Positions 1 through 10,140 of a stretch of 64,000 nt of DNA are shown here, piece by piece. Origin of the DNA: Rhizobium sp. ICMP 5592 (GTDB taxonomy: Bacteria > Pseudomonadota > Alphaproteobacteria > Rhizobiales > Rhizobiaceae); the NCBI RefSeq assembly GCF_009498525.1, contig NZ_QSNT01000007.1:124001-188000 (forward strand). Direction: 5' to 3'. The stretch's first letter is position 1; each line of letters opens with the position of its first letter. The notes under the pieces were generated by a model. It was given only the letters and a program-made list of their open reading frames with translations. It ran no database searches and was not told where the DNA came from. The translations under genes and the position numbers were made by a program.

Positions 1-432
1 GAAAAGCTGGATCTGATCGCTTATCCCAGCAACCCGGACAGCAAGCCCGGCCAATATTTGAAGCCGTCAATGCTGATGTCGGTTTCGGCAAATTCCGCCA
101 ACAAGGACGCCGCCGTCGCCTTCATCAACTATCTGGTCGAAAGTCCAGAGGGCGCCAAGACGCTCGGCGTCGAGCGCGGCGTTCCGGCCTCGCCGAAGAT
201 TCGCGATCTCCTGACACAGGACCTCGATGCGACGAGCAAGCAGGTCGTCGACTATATCGGCCGCCTGACACCGCATGTCGGGGCACTGCCACCATCTCCA
301 CCGAACGGCGCCGGTGAAAACGCATTCCTCTTGAAGAAGATCGCCGAGGAAGTCGCCTTCGGCAAAAGCAGCACGCAGGACGGCGCAACAAAATTCGTCG
401 AACAGGCAGCAGCAAACGTAACACGAGGCTGA
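1..432 (+). CDS. Sugar ABC transporter substrate-binding protein, C-terminal part (5' end outside window)
   Basis: The frame is open from the first base and ends at 432, giving 143 C-terminal residues. They read like the end of a family-1 extracellular solute-binding protein: a 'PSMLMSVSANSANKDAAVAFINY' type segment split around a helix, then 'SPEGAKTLGVERGVPAS', typical of the hinge-closing C-lobe. The start, signal peptide and ligand-binding N-lobe lie upstream. Two MalF/MalG-type permeases follow at once and an UgpC/MsmK-type ATPase closes the operon, so this is the periplasmic receptor of a carbohydrate importer. The sugar cannot be read from this fragment. Confidence 0.85.
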   Translation, partial: EKLDLIAYPSNPDSKPGQYLKPSMLMSVSANSANKDAAVAFINYLVESPEGAKTLGVERGVPASPKIRDLLTQDLDATSKQVVDYIGRLTPHVGALPPSPPNGAGENAFLLKKIAEEVAFGKSSTQDGATKFVEQAAANVTRG

Positions 433-436
433 TACC

Positions 437-1405
437 GTGGGTACAAACAGCAACAGCGTTGCCGGTGGCCTGGCCATCGGCGCGAACGCGCGAGCGCGCA
501 CAGAGACCATTTACAAGGCGCCGAGCGCGTTCTCGCGCAATGCGCCGGGTTATCTCTTTCTCCTGCCCTGGCTGATCGGCTTCTTCGGCCTGACGCTGGG
601 GCCGGCGATCGCCTCTCTCTATCTGTCCTTGACCAACTATAACCTGCTGCAGGCGCCGGATTGGGTCGGGCTGGACAACTACGTGCGTATTGCCACCGCC
701 GACGACAAATTTATCTCATCGATGAAGGTGACGCTGTTCTACGTGGTCTGTTCCGTGCCGCTGAAGCTTACCTTCGCGCTATTGGTGGCGCTGTTGCTCA
801 ACCGCGGCATTCGCGGCCTGCCGGTCTATCGCGCCATCTTCTACCTGCCGTCGCTGCTCGGCTCCAGCGTTGCCATCGCCGTGCTCTGGCGGCAGATCTT
901 CGATGCCGACGGCGTCGTCAATACGCTGCTCTGGTATCTCTTCGGCATCAACGGCCCGAGCTGGATCTCCAATCCGGACTATTCGCTCTACACGCTCGTG
1001 ATCCTCGCCGTCTGGCAGTTCGGCTCACCGATGATCATCTTTCTGGCCGGTCTTAGGCAGATCCCGACCGATCTCTATGAAGCCGCCAGCCTCGACGGCG
1101 CGTCCAAGGTGCGGATCTTCTTCAAGATCACCCTGCCGCTTTTGACGCCGGTGATCTTCTTCAACGCCGTCGTGCAGACCATCGACGCCTTCAAAGCCTT
1201 CACACCGGCCTATGTGATTTCCTCCGGCACCGGCGGTCCGATCGACTCGACGCTGTTCTACACGCTCTACCTCTACCAGGAAGCCTTCGGCTATTTCCGC
1301 ATGGGCTATGCCTCGGCGCTCGCCTGGATCCTGGTGATCATCATCGCGATCTTCACCGCCTTCTCCTTCCTCTCCGCTCGTTATTGGGTCCACTACGATG
1401 ACTGA
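437..1405 (+). CDS. Carbohydrate ABC transporter permease, MalF/UgpA type
   Basis: Inner-membrane subunit of a sugar importer, 322 residues, as usual for the family. About six hydrophobic segments are visible, the first near residues 38-60. The ATPase-contacting EAA loop is clear at residues 215-234 (EAASLDGASKVRIFFKITLP). A GTG start four bases after the binding-protein stop fits translational coupling. The first 30 or so residues are polar and poorly conserved looking, so a start slightly downstream is possible. Its 3' end overlaps the second permease by 8 bases. Confidence 0.93.
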   Translation: MGTNSNSVAGGLAIGANARARTETIYKAPSAFSRNAPGYLFLLPWLIGFFGLTLGPAIASLYLSLTNYNLLQAPDWVGLDNYVRIATADDKFISSMKVTLFYVVCSVPLKLTFALLVALLLNRGIRGLPVYRAIFYLPSLLGSSVAIAVLWRQIFDADGVVNTLLWYLFGINGPSWISNPDYSLYTLVILAVWQFGSPMIIFLAGLRQIPTDLYEAASLDGASKVRIFFKITLPLLTPVIFFNAVVQTIDAFKAFTPAYVISSGTGGPIDSTLFYTLYLYQEAFGYFRMGYASALAWILVIIIAIFTAFSFLSARYWVHYDD

Positions 1406-2282
1406 CGCGAAGCTCACCCACTTTCCCGAAGACCTGAGCCCGCCGCGCGAGCGCCCCTGGTTCTTCTCCATCCTCATCCATATCGCGCTGATCGGTGCAT
1501 CGATCGTGATGCTTTATCCGCTGCTGTGGATGCTTTCCGGTTCGATCAAGGACCAGAACGAGATCTTCGGCACGGCATCGCTGATCCCGTCTCGTTTCGA
1601 CTTCAGCTCGTTTCCGCGCGGCTGGTTCGGCGGACAGGTGAACTTCGGCTCCTTCGTCTGGAACTCCGTGGTCATCGCCGTGCTCTCGGTCATCGGCAAT
1701 GTCATCTCCTGCTCGCTGGCGGCCTATGCCTTCGCGCGGCTGAACTTCTGGGGCAAGAATTTCTGGTTCGCGCTGATGCTCGGCACGCTGATGCTGCCCT
1801 ATCATGTGACGCTGATCCCGCAATATATCCTCTTCCTCAAGCTCGGCTGGGTGAAGACCATGCTGCCGCTGGTCGTGCCGAAGTTTCTTGCGGTCGACGC
1901 CTTCTTCATCTTCCTGATGGTGCAATTCTTCCGCGGTATCCCGCGCGAGCTGGATGAAGCCGCCATGATGGACGGCTGCAGCCCCTGGCGCATCTACTGG
2001 CGCATCATGCTGCCCTTGTCGCTGCCGGTACTCGCCACTGCCGCTATCTTCTCCTTCATCTGGACCTGGGACGATTTCTTCGGTCCGCTGATCTATCTTT
2101 CCGATATCAACACCTACACCGTGCAGCTCGGCCTGCGCTCCTTCGTGGACTCCACAGGAAGTTCCGACTGGAGCAGCCTGTTCGCCATGTCGAGCCTGTC
2201 GCTGATCCCTGTTTTCCTGATCTTCCTGTTCTTCCAGAGGCTGCTGATCGACGGCATCGCCACGGCCGGTCTCAAACGCTGA
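1398..2282 (+). CDS. Carbohydrate ABC transporter permease, MalG/UgpE type
   Basis: Second membrane subunit of the same importer, 294 residues. It has the expected N-terminal membrane segment after a short polar leader, further hydrophobic spans, and the EAA loop 'LDEAAMMDGCSPWRIYWRI' that docks on the ATPase. The ATG overlaps the end of the upstream permease by 8 bases, a typical coupled arrangement. The ligand is unknown; the two co-operonic Gfo/Idh/MocA enzymes suggest a sugar or polyol that is oxidised after uptake. Confidence 0.93.
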   Translation: MTDAKLTHFPEDLSPPRERPWFFSILIHIALIGASIVMLYPLLWMLSGSIKDQNEIFGTASLIPSRFDFSSFPRGWFGGQVNFGSFVWNSVVIAVLSVIGNVISCSLAAYAFARLNFWGKNFWFALMLGTLMLPYHVTLIPQYILFLKLGWVKTMLPLVVPKFLAVDAFFIFLMVQFFRGIPRELDEAAMMDGCSPWRIYWRIMLPLSLPVLATAAIFSFIWTWDDFFGPLIYLSDINTYTVQLGLRSFVDSTGSSDWSSLFAMSSLSLIPVFLIFLFFQRLLIDGIATAGLKR

Positions 2283-2355
2283 AACCGAAAACGCGATCCC
2301 AAGAGCCTGAGAGCAATTGGAATCGCATCGCAAAATTCACTGAAAGGAATATCGC

Positions 2356-3381
2356 ATGAGCGCCTTGCGCTTTGCCGCCATCGGTATCAACCACGATCAC
2401 ATCTACGGCCAGGTCAACGTCATGCTCCGGGCAGGCGCGGAACTGGTCGCCTTCCACGCCATCGAGGACGACCTTGCCGCCGTCTTCGCGGAACGCTTTC
2501 CGCAGGCAAAACGCGTTGCCGACAAAAGAGAGATCCTGGAGGATCGCTCCATCGCGCTGGTCGTCAGCGCAGCAATTTCCAGCGAGCGGGCCGGCCTTGC
2601 GATCGAAGCCATGCGGCACGGCAAGGACGTGATGCTCGACAAGCCGGGCATGGTGACGCTGGATCAGCTCGCTGAGGTCCGCCGGGTACAGGCCGAGACC
2701 AAGCGCATCGTCTCCATCCTCTATTCCGAGCATTTCGAGACGGCCTCCACCGTCAGGGCCGGCGAGCTGGTCAAGGCCGGCGCCATCGGCAAGGTCATCC
2801 ACACGACGGGCCTTGGCCCCCATCGGCTGCGCAAGCCGACCCGGCCGGAATGGTTCTTCGACCGCAAGCGCTATGGTGGCATCATCGCCGACATCGCCTC
2901 GCACCAATGCGAGCAATTTCTGTTCTTCGCAGACTCGCTCGAAGCCGAAATCCTGTCGGCCACGGTTTCGAACCGTGCCAATCCCGAGACACCTGGCCTG
3001 CAGGACTATGGCGATTTCCATGTGAGGACGCCTGACGTCACCGGCTATGTCCGCGTCGATTGGTTCACCCCCGACGGCCTCACCACCTGGGGCGACGGAC
3101 GCCTGTTCATCGTCGGCACCGAAGGCACGATCGAGCTCAGAAAATATATCGACGTCGCCGGTCGTCCCGGCACGGACCATCTCTTCCTCACCGACCGCAA
3201 GGGCATGCAGCATATCGATTGCAGCGGGGTCGAGCTGCCCTTCGGCCGGCAGCTGGCCGCCGATATCCGCGACCGCACCGAAACCGCGATGGGGCAGGAA
3301 CATTGCTTCAAGGCCATGGAGTTGGCGCTGAAGGCGCAAGCTCTGGCCGAAGCGACATCGCTCAACAGCATTCAGAGGTAA
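2356..3381 (+). CDS. Gfo/Idh/MocA family oxidoreductase (first of two)
   Basis: Predicted NAD(P)-dependent sugar or inositol-type dehydrogenase, 341 residues. The N-terminus has a Rossmann start (LRFAAIGINHDHIYG) in which the usual GxGxxG is modified, followed by the family 'DKPG' motif (equivalent of EKP) near residue 96 and the C-terminal barrel with 'IADIASHQCEQF', where the catalytic His is expected. AGGAATA lies upstream of the ATG. The gene sits inside a sugar ABC importer operon, so it probably oxidises the imported compound or a derivative. The substrate is not deducible. Confidence 0.85.
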   Translation: MSALRFAAIGINHDHIYGQVNVMLRAGAELVAFHAIEDDLAAVFAERFPQAKRVADKREILEDRSIALVVSAAISSERAGLAIEAMRHGKDVMLDKPGMVTLDQLAEVRRVQAETKRIVSILYSEHFETASTVRAGELVKAGAIGKVIHTTGLGPHRLRKPTRPEWFFDRKRYGGIIADIASHQCEQFLFFADSLEAEILSATVSNRANPETPGLQDYGDFHVRTPDVTGYVRVDWFTPDGLTTWGDGRLFIVGTEGTIELRKYIDVAGRPGTDHLFLTDRKGMQHIDCSGVELPFGRQLAADIRDRTETAMGQEHCFKAMELALKAQALAEATSLNSIQR

Positions 3382-3388
3382 TCCACAT

Positions 3389-4459
3389 ATGTCCGACGTA
3401 AAGAAAGTCGCGGTCATCGGTCTCGGTATCGGCCGCTCCCATATTGTCGAGGGCTATTTGCCGCATTCCGACCGCTTCGAGGTGGCTGCCCTTTGCGATC
3501 TCAATGAGGAGCGCCTGAACGCTGTCGGCGACGAATTCGGCATCGCCAGACGCCTCAAGGACTTCGTCGAGGTGCTGAACATGCCGGATATCGACATCAT
3601 CGATATCTGCACGCCGCCCGGCTCGCATTTCGAAATGATCCTGCAGGCGCTCGCCGCTGGCAAGAGCGTCGTCTGCGAAAAGCCGCTGGTCGGCTCGCTC
3701 GCGGATATTGACGCGGTGATCGCGGCAGAGAAGACAGCCAAGGGCCGGCTGATGCCGATCTTCCAGTATCGTTATGGCGACGGCATCCAGAAGGCCAAGC
3801 GCATCATCGACGCCGGCATCGCCGGCAAGCCCTATGTCGCGACTTCAGAGACCCATTGGGTACGCGGCGCCGACTACTATGCCGTCCCCTGGCGCGGCAA
3901 ATGGGCGACGGAACTCGGCGGCGTGCTGATGACGCATTCGATCCACCTGCACGACATACTGACCTATCTGATGGGACCGATCGCCGGCCTCTTCGGCCGC
4001 GTCGCCACCCGTGTCAACGATATCGAAGTGGAAGATTGCGCCAGCGCCAGCCTGCTGATGGAGAACGGCGCGCTTGCGACGATCAGCGCCACGCTCGGCT
4101 CGCAGGAGCAGATCAGTCGCCTACGCCTCTGCTTCGAGAACGTGATGATCGAGAGCAACCACGAACCCTATAGTCCTGGCCAGGATCCCTGGAAAATCGT
4201 GCCCGCCAATGACGAGATCGCGGAGAAGATCGATGCGCTGTTAGCCGGCTGGCAACCAGTGCCGATCCGTTTCAACACGCAGATGAAGCTGTTCCATGAA
4301 GCCCTGGTGTCCGGCGGCCCGCTGCCGGTGACCACAGTCGATGCCCGCCAGGCGCTGGAACTGGTAACCGCCTTCTATGAATCATCGGAAACGCGCACCG
4401 AGGTCCGCTTTCCGGTCGGCCCGGAAAGCACGAAATACAAGAGCTGGAGGCCGGCATGA
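3389..4459 (+). CDS. Gfo/Idh/MocA family oxidoreductase (second of two)
   Basis: 356 residues with a canonical nucleotide-binding start (VAVIGLGIGRSHIVEGY), the family motif 'CEKPLVGS' and 'GGVLMTHSIHLHDILTYL' in the catalytic domain. It begins 7 bases after its paralogue and overlaps the next frame if the ATPase is started at 4456. Two different members of one dehydrogenase family in one importer operon usually mean sequential or reversible oxidation steps, for example a keto-sugar epimerisation route; that is inference. It is clearly diverged from the first copy and is not a recent duplicate. Confidence 0.88.
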   Translation: MSDVKKVAVIGLGIGRSHIVEGYLPHSDRFEVAALCDLNEERLNAVGDEFGIARRLKDFVEVLNMPDIDIIDICTPPGSHFEMILQALAAGKSVVCEKPLVGSLADIDAVIAAEKTAKGRLMPIFQYRYGDGIQKAKRIIDAGIAGKPYVATSETHWVRGADYYAVPWRGKWATELGGVLMTHSIHLHDILTYLMGPIAGLFGRVATRVNDIEVEDCASASLLMENGALATISATLGSQEQISRLRLCFENVMIESNHEPYSPGQDPWKIVPANDEIAEKIDALLAGWQPVPIRFNTQMKLFHEALVSGGPLPVTTVDARQALELVTAFYESSETRTEVRFPVGPESTKYKSWRPA

Positions 4460-4500
4460 ACGTTGCCCCGCGAGCGATCAGGAACAAGGAGGATGCGCCC

Positions 4501-5580
<1,080 letters not shown>

Positions 5581-5643
5581 AAGGGCTGCTGACGCAGGTG
5601 GGGCCTGTCTCGTCCCTGGTGGGCGAGAACGCAGAAGCTGGGG

Positions 5644-5685
5644 ATTAGGCGAGGGTTCGTCCCTCGTCTAATTTCTGGTTTTTAC
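5644..5685 (+). terminator. Likely intrinsic terminator of the sugar ABC operon
   Basis: A 12-base arm at 5644-5655 pairs with 5661-5672 (one G-T pair) around a TTCGT loop; a T-rich run (TTCTGGTTTTT) follows. It lies 64 bases after the ATPase stop, between convergent operons. Confidence 0.7.
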
Positions 5686-5754
5686 AAGAGCGGGGTAGGC
5701 AGGCACGCATTCAGTTTCGGGCCTGCCATCGCAAGAAACGGACCTCCGCTCTTG
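5685..5754. repeat. Nested inverted repeat between convergent operons
   Basis: Outer arms CAAGAGCGG (5685-5693) and CCGCTCTTG (5746-5754) enclose inner arms GGCAGGC (5698-5704) and GCCTGCC (5721-5727). It could act as a terminator for the minus-strand GH2 operon, or be a small intergenic palindromic element. No coding potential was seen in 5581-5785. Confidence 0.5.
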
Positions 5755-5785
5755 CAATTTCAGTGGCTTGGAATTGCCGCGACCA

Positions 5786-8257
5786 TCAAACCTCAATTAT
5801 TCGCCGACTACCGACAGCTCTGACTTGACCTGTCGGAACCGTGTCAACCGCAGTTCCCACTCTCGGATGCAGCCTTACCCGCCTCGTCAGGCCGGGCGAC
5901 AGATGAAACCAGTCATCCTCCGCCCGATAGGCCTCGAAATCGATCTGGACCGACTGCGCCAGCCGGTCGCAGCGCAGATCGAGGAACCAATGGTCATCCC
6001 GCTGTGAAACAGATGCCGCGATTTCCGCCTCGTGGAAGGCTTTCGTTCTGCCTAAAGGAAAATGGAAAGCCTCAGCAATCAGCGTGCCCGTATCGCGTGC
6101 CGTAAGCTGCGCCACCGTGACATCATGCGACGGTGGGCCGAAGCGGAAGGCATAGGTCGTATCGAAAAAGGCGCCAAACAGATCCGTGCAGGCGATCTTG
6201 TTCTTGGAACGAGCCTCGATCGACAGCTCCCGCTTTCCGCCCACGACCCTCTGCCGTCCGTCGCGCAGGCAGGAAACTTCAAGATCGAGCTCAAGCGCCA
6301 GATCGCTCTCGTTGATGACATGCACATCCAGCCCGTTCGTGCCTTCGTCCGTCAGCAGTACTTGCACTAGCCGGAAAGCGCGGCGCAGCGCATACCAGAT
6401 GGGCTTCGGCTCCCCGGTCGAATCGATCACGCCCCAGCCGGGACCGGGAAGCAGATCCTGCAGCGTCCAGACCAGCGCTCCGTTGCAGCCCGAGCCATGC
6501 CGGCGCCATTCCGCATAGGTCTCTTCCGCAACTTCGCCCGTGACGGCGCGCGACAGAGCGAGATAGAGGTCAGGGTCCTCTCGCCGCAACCGATCCGGCT
6601 CGAAACCGTAGAGCTCTCTAAGATAATAATCGCGCACATCTTCGAAATCCCAGGACGCACCGCGATCGCGCGGCACGCGCTCCTTCCATAGCGGACTATG
6701 GACCGCCGGAACCGGCAAATGCCGCGACAGCGTCCGGGCCTGCGGCACATGCGCGAAAGCCAGGCTTTCCGCCGCGAAGCGGACATCGGCGCGACGGGCA
6801 TCGGCAAGCGGCCGCATATAGGCTCCGACGCCGTAATAATGCGTCACCCCTTCATTCGCGGAAAACGGCATGGCGCCACCGGAGGGAGAGTTGACGACAT
6901 ATGGCACATCGGGCCGAAGCGATTGCACGACCGCCGGAATGATCTCCTCGACGATGGGACTTGCCCAGAAGCGCTCCGGCAGGCCGAGCATGGCCGCCTG
7001 CTGATGCATCTCGCTGCCGCCGCAAAGCACAGCGAGCGATGGCGACAGCCTCGTGCCGGAGAGAAACTGCGAGACTTCCGCCTCGACGTGAGCGTTGAAA
7101 GCCTTGTCGCCCTTCGGATAGTCGAAATTGGCGAACATGAAATCCTGCCAGACCAGCAGGCCGAGTTCGTCGCAGAGCCGGAAGAAATCCGGCATTTCAT
7201 AGGCCATGGTGCCGCCGATGCGGATCATGTTCATGCCAGCTTCCGCCGCCATCCGCAGCCACGGCTCGTAATCCTTCCGATCACCGGGCAACTGCACGAT
7301 ATCCGCCGTGGTCCAGACCGCGCCACGGCAGAAGATGCGCTCGCTATTGACGATCAGGCCGAAATCCCGGCCATCCGCGCCATGATCAACCGCGAGCCGG
7401 CGAAAGCCGGTGCGCCCGAGCGGATGCTCGACACCATCGACGACCAACGTCACGTCATGGAGATACGGCGTGCCGTGCGTGCGCGGCCACCATGGCGTCA
7501 CGCCGGGGATTTTCAGGATCGCCGTGCAGCGGCCATGGCTATCCCGCTCGAAAGCCTGTTCGACCTCGCCACAACGGAGGATGACCTCGCTGACGTGCCC
7601 TTCAATCGACAACGAGGCATAGAGCCGACCCTCGCCATCCTCCAGCAGATCCGGACGCAGCGAAAGGTCGCGAATAGTCGGCTTCTGCGGACGCAGCAAC
7701 GACACTGGCCGCCAGGGTCCGACAGCATGGATTTCCGGACACCAGCCTGGCATGTGGCCGAGCAGCGTTGTGCGGACCAACCGCAATCCCTGCGGCGTGA
7801 TCATCTGCGGCCGCCAGCGCGCTCGCGGGCCGGGTTCGGCAAGGCGCGGCTCCAGCGCCCGGAAACAGAGCGCCAGTTCGTCGCCGCCCTGCAGATGAAC
7901 GGCGAGATCATGCGCTTCGAACATGCTTTCGGAGACGAGGATTTTCCGGCCGTTCAGGAAGACGTCGCAAAGCGTCGCCAATCCTTCGAGCCGCAGCACG
8001 GCATTGCCGGCCTCGGCATCGACCAGCCGGCAAAGATACCAGGCGTCCCGGTCGTTGAGCGGAAGCGGATGTTCCCGGTCGAAAAGCCCGGCCTTTTCCA
8101 GCGCCTCGGCCACGGTACCCGGCACCGGCGCCGGGATGAGACGGGCGGAAGCCGGCAGCTCCGACGGCGAAGCGCAGGCGCCTGCATCCGTCAGAACCAG
8201 ATTCCATCCTTCGCTCAGCGGCGTCTTGCCGCTGATATCAGCCAAACGCCCGTGCAT
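5786..8257 (-). CDS. Glycoside hydrolase family 2 protein, beta-mannosidase-like
   Basis: 823 residues with the GH2 layout: an N-terminal jelly-roll sugar-binding domain ('LPLNDRDAWYLCR', 'GLATLCDVFLNGRKI'), an immunoglobulin-like domain, then a TIM barrel. The barrel shows 'MNMIRIGGTMAYEMPDFFRLCDELG', split here for reading, the acid/base region 'LAVLCGGSEMHQQ' (Glu of GGSE) and a candidate nucleophile Glu in 'RFAAESLAF'. The start Met is 7 bases after the DUF1839 stop. No secretion signal is visible, so it probably acts in the cytoplasm. It is the fifth gene of the carrier-protein unit, which is unexpected for a catabolic glycosidase. Beta-mannosidase is the nearest resemblance; specificity is not proven. 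Confidence 0.82.
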   Translation of the reverse strand: MHGRLADISGKTPLSEGWNLVLTDAGACASPSELPASARLIPAPVPGTVAEALEKAGLFDREHPLPLNDRDAWYLCRLVDAEAGNAVLRLEGLATLCDVFLNGRKILVSESMFEAHDLAVHLQGGDELALCFRALEPRLAEPGPRARWRPQMITPQGLRLVRTTLLGHMPGWCPEIHAVGPWRPVSLLRPQKPTIRDLSLRPDLLEDGEGRLYASLSIEGHVSEVILRCGEVEQAFERDSHGRCTAILKIPGVTPWWPRTHGTPYLHDVTLVVDGVEHPLGRTGFRRLAVDHGADGRDFGLIVNSERIFCRGAVWTTADIVQLPGDRKDYEPWLRMAAEAGMNMIRIGGTMAYEMPDFFRLCDELGLLVWQDFMFANFDYPKGDKAFNAHVEAEVSQFLSGTRLSPSLAVLCGGSEMHQQAAMLGLPERFWASPIVEEIIPAVVQSLRPDVPYVVNSPSGGAMPFSANEGVTHYYGVGAYMRPLADARRADVRFAAESLAFAHVPQARTLSRHLPVPAVHSPLWKERVPRDRGASWDFEDVRDYYLRELYGFEPDRLRREDPDLYLALSRAVTGEVAEETYAEWRRHGSGCNGALVWTLQDLLPGPGWGVIDSTGEPKPIWYALRRAFRLVQVLLTDEGTNGLDVHVINESDLALELDLEVSCLRDGRQRVVGGKRELSIEARSKNKIACTDLFGAFFDTTYAFRFGPPSHDVTVAQLTARDTGTLIAEAFHFPLGRTKAFHEAEIAASVSQRDDHWFLDLRCDRLAQSVQIDFEAYRAEDDWFHLSPGLTRRVRLHPRVGTAVDTVPTGQVRAVGSRRIIEV

Positions 8258-8264
8258 TGGATCC

Positions 8265-9224
8265 CTAAAGCTTTTGTTCCAGCAGCCCCATCATGGAATC
8301 CCATGCATCCGCCGCCGGATCAAGCGCCGTCTGCAACGGCTCGAATTTCTTGCGCGTGATGGCACGGGCAAGCTGAAACTGCACCGATTTCGCCACTTCC
8401 GAAATCCGCCGCGCTTCACTGGCGACCCCTGCGAAATCCATCGACAGCCAATCGAGATGGCTTCCCGCCAGCTCGAAATTGGCGCCAAGCTGACGCAGCG
8501 TATTGAAGGCATATTTATGGAAGAAGCCGAAAGGCCGCTCGGCCAAGGCTTCCACCTGCGCCGGGAAAACCGCCGCGAAGGCGCGGATGGGATTGGCAAC
8601 GGGACGGCGGCGGAAATGGAAGGCCAGAAGCTGCCGCGACGTCTGCCGGATAGCGGCCTCGCCAGGCTTGATCTCCGGGAACTTGGCGAATTCCGTATAG
8701 GGCAGGAAGGGCAGGTCTTCGTCCGTCAGATGCAACTGAAAGAGCCCGTCGAAATCCTCACCCGAGAGGTGAAAGAAGCCGCCATTGTGGAAATAGTCAA
8801 GCTCGCGGGCCGCCAGATCCAGCCGGTTGATGGCAACGGTCGTCTTGCCGTGCTCGCGGCGATAACCGACACCCTGGGTATCGGGCATATAGAAGGAATC
8901 CATCTCGACCAGGCAGAGCCGGCCGCGGCCGATCTGCTCGGCGACATGGCGCTCGACCTTGTCGTAGATCGCCAGCTCCGTGCAGCGGATGCCGTAGAGC
9001 GCCTCGAGATCCTCGAGCGGCACCTTGAAGAAGGTGAACTGATCGCCCTCGAAATCCTGGCCCATCGTAAAGCCGAGCATGGCCTCCGGCGGCAGTTTCA
9101 GGCTCGCCAGCACCTCGATCCAGAGATCGATATAGCAATTGGTTTCCGGCCACATGCGCTCGCTGTCATGCAGCGCATGTGGTTTGTAGGCGGCAGGGTC
9201 CAGACCCGCAAAGATGGAAGCCAC
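8265..9224 (-). CDS. DUF1839 family protein
   Basis: 319 residues from a GTG two bases after the ligase stop. Longer starts are open but run back inside the ligase gene. The N-terminal pattern 'YKPHALHDSERMWPETNCY' and 'DLWIEVLASL' is, to my knowledge, characteristic of DUF1839 proteins. No signal peptide or membrane span is apparent. The family has no established reaction. It is known mainly as a companion of bacterial amino acid:[carrier protein] ligases, which is exactly its position here. I infer that it handles the aminoacyl-carrier-protein product, for example as a transferase or by release, without direct support from motifs. Confidence 0.8.
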   Translation of the reverse strand: MASIFAGLDPAAYKPHALHDSERMWPETNCYIDLWIEVLASLKLPPEAMLGFTMGQDFEGDQFTFFKVPLEDLEALYGIRCTELAIYDKVERHVAEQIGRGRLCLVEMDSFYMPDTQGVGYRREHGKTTVAINRLDLAARELDYFHNGGFFHLSGEDFDGLFQLHLTDEDLPFLPYTEFAKFPEIKPGEAAIRQTSRQLLAFHFRRRPVANPIRAFAAVFPAQVEALAERPFGFFHKYAFNTLRQLGANFELAGSHLDWLSMDFAGVASEARRISEVAKSVQFQLARAITRKKFEPLQTALDPAADAWDSMMGLLEQKL

Positions 9225-9226
9225 GA

Positions 9227-10135
9227 TCAGCCCCACAGCGCCTTGCGCACGCTCTCGGGCCATTCCGTGGTATCGAGACCATGATGATGGAACAGCGCCA
9301 GCGCGATGCGCTCCAGGCCGAAACCGACGCAGGCCGTATGCGCGACACTGCCGTCGGCAAAATTCAGGCCCCATTTCGCGCCGAAGGCGTCCTGGTGATA
9401 GTTGAAGCTCATGCAAGCGGTCGGGTTGGCGGAGGAGGTGATCGGGATCAAGAGCTCGAACTTCAAGTTCTGGTCGCGCTGATTGTTGGCGAGCATCTTG
9501 CCGGCGCGGCCGAAGAACGGATCGTTGGCAACATCGATGACGACGTCGAGGCCGACGGCCTTCATCATTTCGATACCGCGATCCATCCAGCTCTGGCGGA
9601 AATCCGTCACATGCTTGTCGGTGCCCATGCAGACATATTCGCGCATGCGGAACAACTGCTGGCGGGCTGGATCCTTGGAAGGCTCATGGCGGAAGCAATA
9701 GGATTGCAGGTCGAAGAGCGCGCCGGCTTCCGGCAATGCGCCGCGCTTGGCGACCGTCGGATAGAGCGGATAGCAGGCCGCCGGCGTCAGCACGATATCG
9801 GTCGCCTCCTGGTCTTTCGTCCAGTCTTCGCCGACTTCCATGCACTTCAAGAGGCTCATATGGTCGAGCTCGTTGCCGCAGAAGCTGTGCACGGTGCCGG
9901 CAAGCTGCGGGAAGCTCTTCATGTAACCGCTCGTCTCGAAGAAAGCGCGGTTCATACCCGGAGGAAAGCGGATGGCTTCGGCGCCATCGGCACCGCCGAA
10001 CCTGTCGATCAGGCGCTCGAAGGCGGCGATGACATCTTCGAACTGGCCGCTGCGGCCATAAAGACCGTCAACGCCGGTGTCGATGAGAAGACCGGATTCG
10101 AAAAGGCGGTCGAGAAACGATGTTTGCATATCCAT
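9227..10135 (-). CDS. Amino acid:[carrier protein] ligase (class II aaRS-like)
   Basis: 302 residues, a stand-alone catalytic core related to atypical seryl-tRNA synthetases without the tRNA-binding arm. Motif 2 is 'YCFRHEPSKDPARQQLF', motif 3 is 'HTACVGFGLERIAL', and the three expected zinc ligands appear as Cys121 ('TPAACYPLYP'), Glu166 ('RMREYV') and Cys269. Characterised relatives from Bradyrhizobium and Agrobacterium adenylate glycine or alanine and load it onto the phosphopantetheine of a small carrier protein instead of tRNA. The carrier gene lies in the same operon. Which amino acid is used cannot be read by eye. Confidence 0.92.
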   Translation of the reverse strand: MDMQTSFLDRLFESGLLIDTGVDGLYGRSGQFEDVIAAFERLIDRFGGADGAEAIRFPPGMNRAFFETSGYMKSFPQLAGTVHSFCGNELDHMSLLKCMEVGEDWTKDQEATDIVLTPAACYPLYPTVAKRGALPEAGALFDLQSYCFRHEPSKDPARQQLFRMREYVCMGTDKHVTDFRQSWMDRGIEMMKAVGLDVVIDVANDPFFGRAGKMLANNQRDQNLKFELLIPITSSANPTACMSFNYHQDAFGAKWGLNFADGSVAHTACVGFGLERIALALFHHHGLDTTEWPESVRKALWG

Positions 10136-10140
10136 GACGA

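Noticed and set aside
1353..3417. Two long minus-strand frames opposite the permease and dehydrogenase genes
   Set aside because: Shadows of well-supported plus-strand genes; no domain recognised.
5644..5672. tRNA-like TTCG stem-loop
   Set aside because: Only one arm is present; no acceptor, D or anticodon arms. It is better explained as a terminator hairpin.
6698..8359. 553-codon open frame on the plus strand
   Set aside because: It is antisense to the GH2 gene; composition is Arg/His/Gln-rich shadow sequence with no recognisable domain, while the minus-strand frame has clear GH2 motifs.
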